From: Aporhodopirellula aestuarii
GTDB lineage: Bacteria > Planctomycetota > Planctomycetia > Pirellulales > Pirellulaceae
Direction of reading: 5' to 3'
Length of the DNA: 54,007 bases
NCBI RefSeq assembly: GCF_023701485.1
Contig: NZ_JAMQBK010000048.1
Coordinates: 1-54,007, forward strand
The notes beneath the pieces were generated by a model. It did no database searches. It was not told the origin of the DNA and worked only from the letters and a program-made list of their open reading frames with translations. The position numbers were made by a program, and so were the translations under genes. Of this stretch, positions 1-8,640 are shown in pieces. Numbering within the stretch: the first letter of the stretch is position 1; each line of letters begins with the position of its first letter.

Positions 1-20
1 GAAAATCAACAGGCTGCTAA

Positions 21-40
21 CGCCTCTGGCATGAGAGGCG
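21..40 (-). terminator. Hairpin after the PP2C gene
   Basis: A 7-bp perfect stem (CGCCTCT paired with AGAGGCG) encloses a 6-nt loop just downstream of the phosphatase stop codon at 59. Read on the minus strand it is followed by a weakly T-rich stretch ending TTGATTTTC. It may end the kinase-phosphatase transcript, but there is no strong T-run, so the assignment is tentative. Confidence 0.4.
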
Positions 41-58
41 AAATGCGTTCGAGACGAG

Positions 59-898
59 CTACGGTGCCAGCAACAGCATCGCGAGGTCGTCCGGTTTGCC
101 TGGCGATTCCGGTGAGGCCTGATTCATCCGGTCGCTCGCTAAACGGATCAACGCATTCATCCGGTCGAGAGGTTGGCCGACCCGCGCGAGTTGGCAGATT
201 TCACTCAGATGCAAATTATCAAACAGCCCGTCGCTCGCGATCAACACGGTGTCGCGAGGGGCGAGGGGGATTGCGGGGCCGATTTCAATGTGCATCGTTC
301 GTGAACCGACGAGGTTCGAAACGATGTGACGCTCGTCGTGGTGCATCGCGTCTTCCTCATCGAGCATGCCCGATTCGATCGCGTATCCGACGGGTGAATG
401 CGATGTCGATTTCCATTTAACTGCACCTCGACCGCCGACGAAGATTGCCATCGAGTCACCGACTTGGTATCCGCGGGCAAGCCGGTTGTGCACTTCCACG
501 ACGCAGATCGTGGTCGCGGCGCCGGTGCCCATGTCGAGGATCTCTTCATTCGCTTTCTCGATGCCATCGAGAATTGCCGGACGCAGGTCTTCAGTCGAAT
601 CGAGGGCGGCAATGCTTTCAGCGAGACACTGCACTGCGATGGCTGAGGCTTTGTAGCCGACCGGGGCTCCGCCAACGCCATCGGCTACCGCCAACACGAG
701 TCCGCCGTTGGGGATGCGAATGACAACAGCGCTGTCGTCATTGGGGTCCTCTTTGCCAGGACATGTTCGCGAGTACGCGACGATGTTTCCTTGGGCATCT
801 CGAATCACAACGGGCGCATCCATCTCACTTTCGAGGTAGTACTGCACGGCTGAATCGAGGATGGCGGTCATGGAATCGGGATCCCGGAGGTCGACCAT
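59..898 (-). CDS. PP2C-family Ser/Thr protein phosphatase
   Basis: A 279-residue single-domain PP2C-type (PPM) metal-dependent phosphatase, expected to remove phosphate from Ser/Thr in cytoplasmic proteins. The PPM motifs appear in order: NDDS at 53-56 (usually NEDS), the metal-binding DGVGG at 73-77, GTGAATT at 124-130, VGDS at 146-149, SDGLFDN at 222-228, and a C-terminal DD at 270-271. There is no signal peptide or membrane segment. It lies 42 bp downstream of a Ser/Thr kinase gene on the same strand, so the two probably form an antagonistic kinase/phosphatase pair in one transcript. The first ~30 residues precede the usual fold and are not recognised. The family call is firm; the substrate is unknown. 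Confidence 0.9.
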   Translation of the reverse strand: MVDLRDPDSMTAILDSAVQYYLESEMDAPVVIRDAQGNIVAYSRTCPGKEDPNDDSAVVIRIPNGGLVLAVADGVGGAPVGYKASAIAVQCLAESIAALDSTEDLRPAILDGIEKANEEILDMGTGAATTICVVEVHNRLARGYQVGDSMAIFVGGRGAVKWKSTSHSPVGYAIESGMLDEEDAMHHDERHIVSNLVGSRTMHIEIGPAIPLAPRDTVLIASDGLFDNLHLSEICQLARVGQPLDRMNALIRLASDRMNQASPESPGKPDDLAMLLLAP

Positions 899-940
899 AA
901 TGGAAGCAAATGGGTGATAGAGTGAATGCGACGTAGAAGT

Positions 941-1789
941 TTACGCCGTTTTCCGATTCCGTTTTGCGAATCGGATCGCTTTTAGACGGGATTTCTCCCA
1001 TGCTGCTTCCATTTTATCCGCATCGGCGAACCGGTCACGCGGTTTGACCGCAACGGATTTGCGGATAATCGCAATTAGGTCGGGGTGAACGCGTTTTCGG
1101 AGGGTCGCCGATCCGGGAAACGGCCATTCAAATGGGTATTCCGGCCACTTTCCCGAAAACATCCGGTAGGCGATCAATCCGAGCGAAAACACGTCGCTCC
1201 GTTTGGATGGCTTGCCCATTGCCTGTTCAGGGGCCATGTAACCAAGTGTCCCAGTCCCCGAGCCGCTGATCGTCTTCTGCGCCGCCTTGGCGATCCCGAA
1301 ATCCCCCAGACGGAGCTGGTCGCCTTCGAACAGCAGCACGTTTTCGGGTTTGATGTCGCAGTGGATGACACCTTGTTCGTGGGCGTACGAGACGGCACTG
1401 AGTAACTGCGACGTGAATTCGAATGCGGTGTCGAAACCCATTCGATTTTTAAGTCTGTCGTCGAGTGTTCGGTTCGCCAGCGGTGTGACGATTACGAAAC
1501 GACCATCGATGAAGCTGGCATCGCGGATCGCCAAAATATTGGGGTGTTCGAGCTCCATCGTCATCTTGGCTTCACGACGAAAGGCGTTGATGAGTTCGTC
1601 CGACAACCACTGGGCGTTCGGAATCTTCAACGCGACTTTGATCGATAGCAGCGTATCGGTGGCGGCAAACACATCCGCATATCCACCCCGGCCGATGCGA
1701 CGATCGAGTCGGTATTTGCCGACCCGTCCGTTGACTCGCAGAGGAGCCAAAGTGCCAGGGTGTGCAGATGGATGGGACAATTTGGCCAT
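941..1789 (-). CDS. Ser/Thr protein kinase, soluble, non-RD type
   Basis: A 282-residue protein that is almost entirely a Hanks-type kinase domain. The glycine loop is GRGGYADV at 33-40, the ATP-binding Lys is in VALKI at about 55, the catalytic loop is HCDIKPEN at 143-150, DFG is at 163-165, and MAPE at 185-188 marks the activation segment end. The usual HRD arginine is Cys, making this a non-RD kinase, so regulation by activation-loop phosphorylation may differ. It lacks the transmembrane segment and sensor domain common in PASTA or planctomycete receptor kinases. The PP2C gene follows 42 bp downstream, suggesting co-transcription and opposing activities. The C-terminal tail is rich in Lys/Arg. 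Confidence 0.92.
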   Translation of the reverse strand: MAKLSHPSAHPGTLAPLRVNGRVGKYRLDRRIGRGGYADVFAATDTLLSIKVALKIPNAQWLSDELINAFRREAKMTMELEHPNILAIRDASFIDGRFVIVTPLANRTLDDRLKNRMGFDTAFEFTSQLLSAVSYAHEQGVIHCDIKPENVLLFEGDQLRLGDFGIAKAAQKTISGSGTGTLGYMAPEQAMGKPSKRSDVFSLGLIAYRMFSGKWPEYPFEWPFPGSATLRKRVHPDLIAIIRKSVAVKPRDRFADADKMEAAWEKSRLKAIRFAKRNRKTA

Positions 1790-1886
1790 GTTTACTTCAT
1801 TCGCAGGAAACGCTCTGCACTTTGTAATAAGAACAGCAGCATATGACCAGTTGAACGTAGCATAGGGCTAAGAAAAAAACACAGCG

Positions 1887-3236
1887 TTAGTTATCAATCG
1901 GTTGATTCGCTGTCAGGTTGCACGGAGCTGTGAACGCGGATGCAAAGGAAAGGATAATCGGTCGCTCGCCAGTTTCATTGTCGTTTTCGTTGTCTGCGCC
2001 GGCAAGTTTTGCCGGGCCTTCGCGGAAGGATCGATCGTCCGTCGGCAGGAATTCGAGATAACGCTGATCGAACGCTTGTTCGAGAAACGGTGTTTGTACC
2101 AAAGGTCGACCGAGTCGTTTTCGGGCGATCTGTTTGCAGCGGAATGCGAGATCGCTCATCACGCGGTTGCATCGACCCTGCAGCGTGGGTGCGGCAACGG
2201 TTGCGTGGATCGATGGGATCGGCTGAGCATGAAGACGCTTTTTGTATTCTTCGTCGCCACGCATCAGATCAACACCGGGAGAGCCTAGATCGTGCGCGTG
2301 CTTCAAGATAAACGTGTTGAGCAACGCGCCCGGTTTGAGCTTTGCAAAATCGTAGTCCACGCCGGTGCTATAGCAGTACAGTCGGCCGTCGTCTCCGACC
2401 TGATACAACTGGGTCGCGATAACCTGTTCGACGCCGGTTTTGGGGTCGGTGCGAACGAGCGATGGCAAGAACAATCTGTCCTGCTCCAGCGATTCGAGGG
2501 CGGATTCGAGAATGAATTCTCTCATGCGGCGAGTGGCGTAGGTTCCCGGTTCTCCCTGAGATTGCCAGTGGCGTTGGTGGAGTTCGATGAGTTTCTCGAC
2601 CGTTTCGGAGACCGATTGTTCGTCGCGCGCGATCCGAATTGAGAGCTCCGTTTTGCCATCGTCTGTTGATGCTTCGCCGATCTGCCTGAGGGCTTTTTGG
2701 TAGCGTCGCCGGGCTCCCTTGGAACTCGCTTTCAAGAACGTATCCCAGTTGTCCTGGCAGGGAACGAGCCAGATGTTCATGCGGGTCGTCAGTCGGATCG
2801 CGGCATCACGTCGTCCGAGTTCCAGCAGCAGTTCACGCATGCCTGGATCGCCTGCCACGATGCCATCGAACGCCAAGCGATCCCAGCCGAGCTCGGCATC
2901 GTTTGCGTTTTCGATCAGGAAGTCGGCGATCGCTGTGGTCACGATCGAAAGATTTTCGGGCCGGGCGAGAACCGAAACATGATCGGTGCACACGTTATCA
3001 CCAGCGATTGTTTGCCAGCCTCGACGCCCGCATCGTTGAAGTGGCAGGACTCCCATGACATCGCCGTTGTCGTCCAAGACGGTGACAAATAGCAGTTCGT
3101 TCTCGAGTCCGAAATGCCGACACCATGGCTGCAACCAGGTGGATTGACGAAACGGTACGCCGCCCGCCAAAGCGTCCCATTGGGATACGTTCTTAAAGAG
3201 GCTGTCGGCGTGTCGGTAAGCGATGATGGTATTCAT
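1887..3236 (-). CDS. GNAT_6 / CelD-FemAB-like acyltransferase
   Basis: A 449-residue protein resembling the BioF2/CelD/FemAB-like branch of the GNAT superfamily (two tandem GNAT folds). The N-terminal half starts with a W-DALAGGVPFRQ-type segment. The second half contains the family-like stretch KGARRRYQKALRQ, then ELHQRHW and the loop YCYSTGVDYDFAKLKPG followed by DLMRGDEEYK, which are typical of these enzymes. Family members transfer acyl or aminoacyl groups during polysaccharide or cell-surface assembly; the substrate here cannot be read from sequence. No signal peptide is seen. It is separated from the downstream kinase gene by 97 bp, and its upstream neighbour is divergent. The C-terminal ~50 residues look unstructured. 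Confidence 0.8.
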   Translation of the reverse strand: MNTIIAYRHADSLFKNVSQWDALAGGVPFRQSTWLQPWCRHFGLENELLFVTVLDDNGDVMGVLPLQRCGRRGWQTIAGDNVCTDHVSVLARPENLSIVTTAIADFLIENANDAELGWDRLAFDGIVAGDPGMRELLLELGRRDAAIRLTTRMNIWLVPCQDNWDTFLKASSKGARRRYQKALRQIGEASTDDGKTELSIRIARDEQSVSETVEKLIELHQRHWQSQGEPGTYATRRMREFILESALESLEQDRLFLPSLVRTDPKTGVEQVIATQLYQVGDDGRLYCYSTGVDYDFAKLKPGALLNTFILKHAHDLGSPGVDLMRGDEEYKKRLHAQPIPSIHATVAAPTLQGRCNRVMSDLAFRCKQIARKRLGRPLVQTPFLEQAFDQRYLEFLPTDDRSFREGPAKLAGADNENDNETGERPIILSFASAFTAPCNLTANQPIDN

Positions 3237-3362
3237 GCGAAAACCTAGGTTCTGTATTTCGCGAAAGGGTTCGCCGCCCCCATGGTTCGTCTACAATCTT
3301 GACCAGTGGGGGAGGCCTGTCCCTCACAACCCTCCCAACCCCTCCGCTTGAGATCTGCAGAA

Positions 3363-4754
3363 ATGAGAGTCTTGGTTTTGTCGCGAAAACTGTCCATCTG
3401 TTTCGTATATGCGCTGACCGCAGTCATGGCCGCAGCTGCTTCGGTTTCACCAGCGGAGTCACCTGAAGCGGTCGTTGATGAAGCTGCAAAGGAGATCGCA
3501 GACGACTCATGGACTCGTTTTCATGGTCCCAACGGACGCGGGCTCGTGCCTACGGGCGGGTTGCCCGAGTCCTGGACGAGTGATGATTATCGATGGACGG
3601 TTCAGCTCGACGGTACCGATGTGGGGTCGCCGGTTGCGACCGACACCCAAGTCTTCTTGCTCGATTCGAGCGTTGAGCCAACGCGACCGGGAGCGTCCGG
3701 TTCGATTGATCTGGTCGCATTGGAACTTGCGTCTGGAAAGGAGCTTTGGCGACGTTCTCATCCGGTAGCGGATACCAAACGACATACTCGCAACTCGCCT
3801 GCATCCACCACACCAGCCGTTGCGGGCGACCGAGTTTACATCGCCTACGGTGACGCCGACGGAGCGTATTTGTATGCATACTCGCTCGATGGTGCCCCGT
3901 TGTGGCAGCGGCAACTTGGACCATGGTCAGGTGTGCACGGTTTTGGTACGAGTCCGATGGTGGTTGGCTCGCAAGTCATCCTGTTCAACTCGCAGCAAGC
4001 CGACCAGTTGGCTCCCTGGCAGGTCGCCGGTAGCAGTCGGATGATGTCGTTTGATGCCGCCACCGGTGAAGATTTGTGGAACACGCCGCTCCGCACGACC
4101 CGCCCGTCCTACGGTGTTCCCGCGGTGTACCGGCCTGAGGCGAACGGGACGTCATCGCAGTCGGATGCGGAGTGGCAACTCATTGCCGCCAACACGGGGA
4201 ATGGGATGTTCGGGTTGGATGCCACGACCGGTGAGATGCTTTGGTCGCTAGATGTTTTTTCAAAACGATGTTGTGCGTCCCCTTTGTTGGTCGGTGACGT
4301 CGCCATCGCGAGTTGCGGCAGCGGTGGTGGCGGAAACGTTTTGTCGGCGGTTCGAATTCCCAAGCAACGTGGCGAGAAACCCGAGGAGTTGTTTCGCATC
4401 ACCAGCGCCGCGCCGTACGTGCCCTCGGCGGTGGCGAAAGACGGGTTGCTCTTTACCGTCGCAGATTCGGGGATCGCGAGTTGCTTTGACCTGAATGATC
4501 AGGGACGCAAAGTTTGGAGCCAGCGATTGGGTGGGAACTTTGGCGCTTCGCCCGTGATCGTCGGCGATCAGTTACTGATGATCTCGCTCGATGGTACGGC
4601 GCATGTCACGCAAGCGAGCGGAACGCGGGGACCGGTCAGCCGTTTCGAATTGGGAGGGAAAGTGGGAGCCACGCCTGCCATTTCCTCGCGGTGTTTGCTC
4701 CTCCGGGTCGGATCCAAACTGCACTGTCTCCGCATCGAGGGCTTGGAGTCGTAG
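3363..4754 (+). CDS. Secreted PQQ-type beta-propeller protein
   Basis: About 463 residues. The start chosen is the ATG at 3363 because it gives a normal signal peptide (MRVLVLSRKLS, then a hydrophobic core ending near SVSPAES); an ATG at 3306 would add 19 residues that spoil it. The mature part has repeated blades with the PQQ/BamB-like pattern: D-x-x-TGE-x-LW-x occurs as DAATGEDLWN and DATTGEMLWS, and related ASGKELWR and DLNDQGRKVWS. Such proteins are periplasmic beta-propellers used as scaffolds or, with PQQ, as dehydrogenases. No c-type heme motif is visible, so a dehydrogenase role is not supported. The gene is transcribed away from the acyltransferase. Confidence 0.88.
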   Translation: MRVLVLSRKLSICFVYALTAVMAAAASVSPAESPEAVVDEAAKEIADDSWTRFHGPNGRGLVPTGGLPESWTSDDYRWTVQLDGTDVGSPVATDTQVFLLDSSVEPTRPGASGSIDLVALELASGKELWRRSHPVADTKRHTRNSPASTTPAVAGDRVYIAYGDADGAYLYAYSLDGAPLWQRQLGPWSGVHGFGTSPMVVGSQVILFNSQQADQLAPWQVAGSSRMMSFDAATGEDLWNTPLRTTRPSYGVPAVYRPEANGTSSQSDAEWQLIAANTGNGMFGLDATTGEMLWSLDVFSKRCCASPLLVGDVAIASCGSGGGGNVLSAVRIPKQRGEKPEELFRITSAAPYVPSAVAKDGLLFTVADSGIASCFDLNDQGRKVWSQRLGGNFGASPVIVGDQLLMISLDGTAHVTQASGTRGPVSRFELGGKVGATPAISSRCLLLRVGSKLHCLRIEGLES

Positions 4755-5124
4755 CGGAACGGGGATTCCAGCAAACGGTCGCTGATGCCTTGGGTAAGGT
4801 TGTCTCGCTACATAGCCGGTGGCAGGCGAGACGAATGCCCGATGAGTGAGCAGAGGCGAACGCAGGCACTTCAGACGTCAACGTTGGGTGCCAGCGAAGT
4901 GTGGAAGCGTTCGCAGAAATGACCTCTTGTCGCGACCGGCGGTGGGGCGCCGATCACGACTCGAGCGCGACCCGAGTCATTCGCAGGACAGGAAAATATC
5001 CTGTCAGGAATTTTCCTCGGCACGCCCCTTGAGGTGCCGATAAGGCTCTGCGTGGACCGCTATGTTGCTTTAGCGGTCGTGTGGCAACCTTAGGTGTTCG
5101 GGGGGCGGACGCAATAGTGTATTT
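4755..5124. other. 370-bp convergent intergenic region
   Basis: This lies between two convergent genes and contains no credible reading frame. Its right half holds three strong hairpins in 92 bp (4987-5078), listed separately. The left half (4755-4985) shows no feature I can name; it does not match tRNA or the conserved cores of SRP RNA, RNase P RNA or tmRNA by eye. Confidence 0.6.
4987..5078. repeat. Cluster of three tandem hairpins
   Basis: Three consecutive perfect inverted repeats are present. The first is GACAGGA/TCCTGTC (4987-5005, 5-nt loop). The second is TCGGCAC/GTGCCGA (5017-5040, 10-nt loop). The third is GACCGCTA/TAGCGGTC (5055-5078, 8-nt loop). They sit between convergent stop codons. 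None is followed by a clear T-run on either strand. They could be a compound bidirectional terminator, a REP-like element, or part of a structured RNA. Confidence 0.65.
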
Positions 5125-5505
5125 TTACACCTCGACGGCAAGGGGTTGTGAATCGTCCGAACTAGTTGGGGCGTCTAGGGGAACGATTGGCACGGGCATG
5201 ATGATTTGGTCGCTACGTACCATTCGGAAGTTGCAACAGCGATCCAGGTAGAATTGCCGAGGTTCTTCCCGGCAGAGGCACAAGCCAAGGAACCGATCTT
5301 TGGCGGCAAATCGAATCGGACTGACAGTGCGGCGGGTGCGTTTTCCTTTGCTGTCAGAGTATTCGAACTCAACGACCCATTCGTCGGCGTCCAGCATTGC
5401 GGTGCGAAGCATTTGCATGCTCGACATCGGTTTGCGTCGGCGGGGAGGTGCGACGGCAACCGCGGTCGGGGCGACGGGATCGAGGTAAAGCGTGGCAGTG
5501 GACAT
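5125..5505 (-). CDS. Small WYL-like domain protein
   Basis: A 126-residue protein; the ATG at 5505 is chosen because upstream in-frame codons encode unpatterned sequence. Residues ~40-110 resemble a minimal WYL domain (an Sm-like fold that binds nucleic acid or ligands in bacterial regulators). Seen are VEFEYSDSKGKRTRRTVSP, a P-x-x-F strand, then LCREEPRQFYLDRC, matching the R-x-F-x-L-D-R signature at the domain's end. The WYL tripeptide itself is replaced by FLG. There is no helix-turn-helix domain, unlike most WYL transcription factors, so it may act as a stand-alone ligand- or RNA-binding module. The first 27 residues are Ala/Pro-rich. Family assignment is by pattern only. Confidence 0.55.
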   Translation of the reverse strand: MSTATLYLDPVAPTAVAVAPPRRRKPMSSMQMLRTAMLDADEWVVEFEYSDSKGKRTRRTVSPIRFAAKDRFLGLCLCREEPRQFYLDRCCNFRMVRSDQIIMPVPIVPLDAPTSSDDSQPLAVEV

Positions 5506-5874
5506 GATTAATTGGGGGTGCAGTGGTGTGGATTCCATTGGGATTCGATCCCGTGTCTCGTTACGGAGATGATCGCCAGACGCCGTGACACGTTTGGTCA
5601 CCGACGGCGATTTTGTGTCCAAATAGCGTGTTTTGCGGTGTTTTGTCGTGGATGCGCCGCCGGAGTTCCGATCGCCGTGATGTCGCAATGACCAGGTTGG
5701 AATTACAGGGGCATGCTCTTGGAGGCGTTTTTCGGCCAGAACGATCTCGACAGTGTGGGGGTGGGCTGGGCTATGATCCGTCGCTGACGACGTCCTGGTG
5801 GATGCAGCCGCGATGCATTTTGCCGTGAACAACACCAACCCAACCTCTTACTCGCTTGCTGCGGGAGTCTCTGT
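5506..5874. other. 369-bp divergent intergenic region
   Basis: Upstream of both the WYL-like gene and the secreted-protein gene, so promoters for both must lie here. On the plus strand a TCGACA (5747-5752) and TATGAT (5772-5777) resemble sigma-70 boxes, but the 19-bp spacer is long and I do not claim a promoter. No convincing reading frame or structured element is visible. Confidence 0.4.
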
Positions 5875-6906
5875 TTGCTCTGGCCGCTATTGCCTTATCG
5901 AATCGTTGCGACCACCGTCCTGGCGTTGTGGATGGTGGGCGGGGGCGACGTGTCGGCGCAGTTCGCTCCGGCTTACCCCCAATCTCCACCCGAGCGGCTC
6001 ACGTTGAACGCGCCGCAGAACGCTGACGTGCCGCTACGTTTGGAGGCTCCGAATCTCGGCTTTGCCAACACCCGTTTTCCGCAACCTGATTTCATGCCGG
6101 CTACTCCGAAGCCGTTGCCCGCGCGGCCAGGGTTCTCGATGACGTCGGACCAAACACGTCAGTCGGTGCAGTGGTTGGCTGACCAGTTAATGCTGCATGT
6201 TCCTCGCCGGATTGAGGGCGACGACGATTGGGGACAGACGAAAAAAGTATGGGCGGGGGTGAAAGTTCATCGCGACGGATGGGAATTGAAGACCAACCGG
6301 CGATGGCGTGAGTTGCGCCACGGACGATGGGTCCGGTATGAAATCCAGCTGCCGCCGAGGAGGCTCGAACGTAGCGATGTCGAAGTCGATGGGGTTCCCA
6401 TTTTGGCTGCCATCGATCGATCCGACGTCCCCGATGCGATCCAGATTCATTCCGTTACCGCCGTGACGACCGACGCAGGATTTCGACGCTGGCAAGTCGA
6501 CGCGTCGATGTACACGCCCGCCACCTTTGCCGTTCGAGTGGAACGTTGGAATCTTGGAGCGCAGTGGTACAGCATCGAAATCATCGGCAAGATGCAGTTG
6601 CAAATGCGATCGGTACTGACGATGGCGATGGAAGCCGATTTCGCGGAAGTGCCCCCCGCGATGCAGTTGGACGTGCAGGTCAAAAGTGCTTCGCTGAACG
6701 TTGCCGGATTTGAGGTCGATCGAATCAGCAAGCTGGGCGGAGATGTCGCCGAAGAGTTAGGCGATTTGGCGGAAAAGACCGTGGGTAAAATATGGGTGAA
6801 CAAGGAAAACGCTCGCTTGGCCGCTCGTTTGAACAAAGCGATTGCCGACAATCGTGACTCACTGCGGTGGTCGATGGCCGATTGGCTTGTTCAATTAACG
6901 CAATGA
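5875..6906 (+). CDS. Secreted protein of unknown function
   Basis: A 343-residue protein with an N-terminal signal peptide (about residues 1-28, hydrophobic core IVATTVLALWMVGG, cleavage likely after SAQ). A Pro-rich linker follows to about residue 80, then a mixed alpha/beta region. I do not recognise a catalytic motif. The later part (residues ~150-300) alternates basic and hydrophobic strands, suggesting a beta-rich fold exposed in the periplasm or at the surface. It overlaps the next gene by ATGA, so the two are translationally coupled. Best described as a planctomycete secreted hypothetical protein. Confidence 0.75.
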   Translation: MLWPLLPYRIVATTVLALWMVGGGDVSAQFAPAYPQSPPERLTLNAPQNADVPLRLEAPNLGFANTRFPQPDFMPATPKPLPARPGFSMTSDQTRQSVQWLADQLMLHVPRRIEGDDDWGQTKKVWAGVKVHRDGWELKTNRRWRELRHGRWVRYEIQLPPRRLERSDVEVDGVPILAAIDRSDVPDAIQIHSVTAVTTDAGFRRWQVDASMYTPATFAVRVERWNLGAQWYSIEIIGKMQLQMRSVLTMAMEADFAEVPPAMQLDVQVKSASLNVAGFEVDRISKLGGDVAEELGDLAEKTVGKIWVNKENARLAARLNKAIADNRDSLRWSMADWLVQLTQ

Positions 6907-7595
6907 ACTTTCTATGTCACGCGTTGCCTGCTCTCAATTCGCCGTCGCTCGAATCATCGATCCGCGCGGTCTGCACGGGGATACCTGATTTCTTGTCTGT
7001 GATCGATCGAAGGATTCGTGCACGGGGGCGTGCTGCGGAGCCGTTTTTGCAGTCGGAGGATCCTGTCATGCGAGGCGTGGCCGGAGGGATCACGGCTCAT
7101 GTCGCGGACGACCGGTGGTTCCACGGCGGTGAGACGTTTGCTCGGATGAACCTCGAATTTGCCGTTCAATTGCGAGACCGCTTGCCCGGTGATTCCGGTT
7201 TTCGCCCCTCCTTCGTCGGTCATATCCTGATCGAGATGTTGCTGGACGCCAATTATGTGATTCATCAGCGGCAATGGGCGGATTGTTATTACGATCTGTT
7301 CGACCAGGTGCCGATCGAAGAGATCGCGCGGTGCGTCAATCGAATTTCGGGACGGCCGACGGATCGGATCCCAGAAACGATGCGGCGATTCGCGGAGATC
7401 CGATTCCTCTATGATTACGCCGATGACGAGCAGTTGTTGATGCGGCTCAATCAGGTCATGGCGCGTGTCGGTTTGGCGAAGCTGCCCGATGAAGTCGGAC
7501 AATGGCTGCCCGAAGCCCGTGCCGAGGTCTTGCAAAACCATTCGCGGTTGCTCAGTCACCCGGGGCAATCGACGCCCTACCCGCCGCTAGATTAG
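6903..7595 (+). CDS. AcpH-like (ACP phosphodiesterase family) protein
   Basis: A 230-residue protein. The start is the ATG at 6903, which overlaps the preceding stop as ATGA; starting there puts the family-typical MNFLCHALPAL at the N terminus (compare MNFLAHxxL of AcpH). Further AcpH-like features are GIPDFLSVIDRRI near residue 35, the early charged region with VADDRWFHGGETF, and FVGHILIEMLLDANYV near residue 108. AcpH removes phosphopantetheine from acyl carrier protein and belongs to the HD-like phosphohydrolases. The His/Asp pattern (HALP, IPDF, HVADDRWFH, GHILIEMLLD) is compatible with a metal site, but divergence is large and activity on ACP is not proven. Confidence 0.6.
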   Translation: MNFLCHALPALNSPSLESSIRAVCTGIPDFLSVIDRRIRARGRAAEPFLQSEDPVMRGVAGGITAHVADDRWFHGGETFARMNLEFAVQLRDRLPGDSGFRPSFVGHILIEMLLDANYVIHQRQWADCYYDLFDQVPIEEIARCVNRISGRPTDRIPETMRRFAEIRFLYDYADDEQLLMRLNQVMARVGLAKLPDEVGQWLPEARAEVLQNHSRLLSHPGQSTPYPPLD

Positions 7596-7654
7596 ACTTT
7601 CGCCCCTGAAGTTTACGCTCCTGTTTCCCCCACGAGTTAGGTTGAGAGAATCCG

Positions 7655-8509
7655 ATGAAGTATGGCATGAATCTGTTGTTGTGGTCCGGCGAAGTGACCG
7701 CGGAGATGTTGCCGGTTTGCGAGCAACTCAAAGAGGCCGGCTACGATGGTGTCGAACTGCCGATGTTCAACCTCGACCTGGACTACGCCGCGTTAGGCAA
7801 ACAACTCGATTCGCTCGGATTGGGGCGGACGGCGGTGACGATTCGTAACGAAGGCGACAACCCGATTTCATGCGACCCGGCTATCCGGAAACTGGGTGTG
7901 GAGCTCAACAAAAAGACGCTCGATTGCTGTGCCGCAGCGGGAGTCGAAACACTCGTCGGTCCCTATCACTCGGCGATCGGTTTGTTCAGCGGAAACGGCC
8001 CGACCGAAGATGAGTGGAAGTGGGGCGTGGAAAGCATGCGGGAGACCGCCGAATACGCCGGTTCGGTCGGTGTCCGATTGGGCGTCGAGGCCTTGAACCG
8101 GTTCGAGTGTTATTTCTTGAACACCCACGCTGATTCGGCACGGTTCGTTCGCGAAGTCGATCATCCGGCATGTGGAATGATGTATGACACCTTCCACAGC
8201 AACATCGAAGAGAAAAGCGTCACGGATGCGGTCAATGCGGGTGGCGACAAACTGTTCCATATCCACATCAGCGAGAACGATCGCAGCACCCCCGGAACCG
8301 GCGGGATCAATTGGCAGGAGAACTTCGATGCCATCGCCGCCTGCGGATATGACGGTTGGTTGGTGATCGAGGCATTCGGATTGGCTCTGCCGGAAATTGC
8401 GGCGGCGACGAAGATTTGGCGTCGTATGTTCAGCGACGAAATGACGCTGGCCCGCGAAGGACTCGCGTTCATGAAGTCCGAAATCGAGAAACGCAAGGCA
8501 AAAGCCTAG
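7655..8509 (+). CDS. Sugar phosphate isomerase/epimerase family (TIM barrel)
   Basis: A 284-residue AP-endonuclease-2-type TIM barrel, closest in pattern to D-tagatose/D-psicose 3-epimerases. It starts [10 protein letters not shown], and the metal and substrate residues fall in the expected strands: the Glu of [12 protein letters not shown], the Asp/His of MMYDTFHSN, the His pair of [16 protein letters not shown], and the Glu of WLVIEAFG. These enzymes epimerise C3 of ketoses or isomerise related sugars using a divalent metal. No signal peptide is present. It stands 59 bp after the AcpH-like gene and 131 bp before the DAHP synthase gene. The exact sugar cannot be inferred. Confidence 0.88.
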   Translation: MKYGMNLLLWSGEVTAEMLPVCEQLKEAGYDGVELPMFNLDLDYAALGKQLDSLGLGRTAVTIRNEGDNPISCDPAIRKLGVELNKKTLDCCAAAGVETLVGPYHSAIGLFSGNGPTEDEWKWGVESMRETAEYAGSVGVRLGVEALNRFECYFLNTHADSARFVREVDHPACGMMYDTFHSNIEEKSVTDAVNAGGDKLFHIHISENDRSTPGTGGINWQENFDAIAACGYDGWLVIEAFGLALPEIAAATKIWRRMFSDEMTLAREGLAFMKSEIEKRKAKA

Positions 8510-8640
8510 CTGAGAGGCTCGGACGTGGTTGCCCACTCCCCCTAACCTCCTCTCGACGATTCGGCCGCGTGGCTGGTAAGTTATTGCCTCCGATTGAGGG
8601 GCAATTGGTCTTTTTAAGTTCGCCTTGCAGGCAATTCGTC

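Noticed and set aside
8356..8640. Upstream extension of the DAHP synthase frame to an ATG at 8356
   Set aside because: It overlaps the epimerase gene in another frame and lacks similarity to DAHP synthase; the GTG at 8641 gives the normal N terminus.
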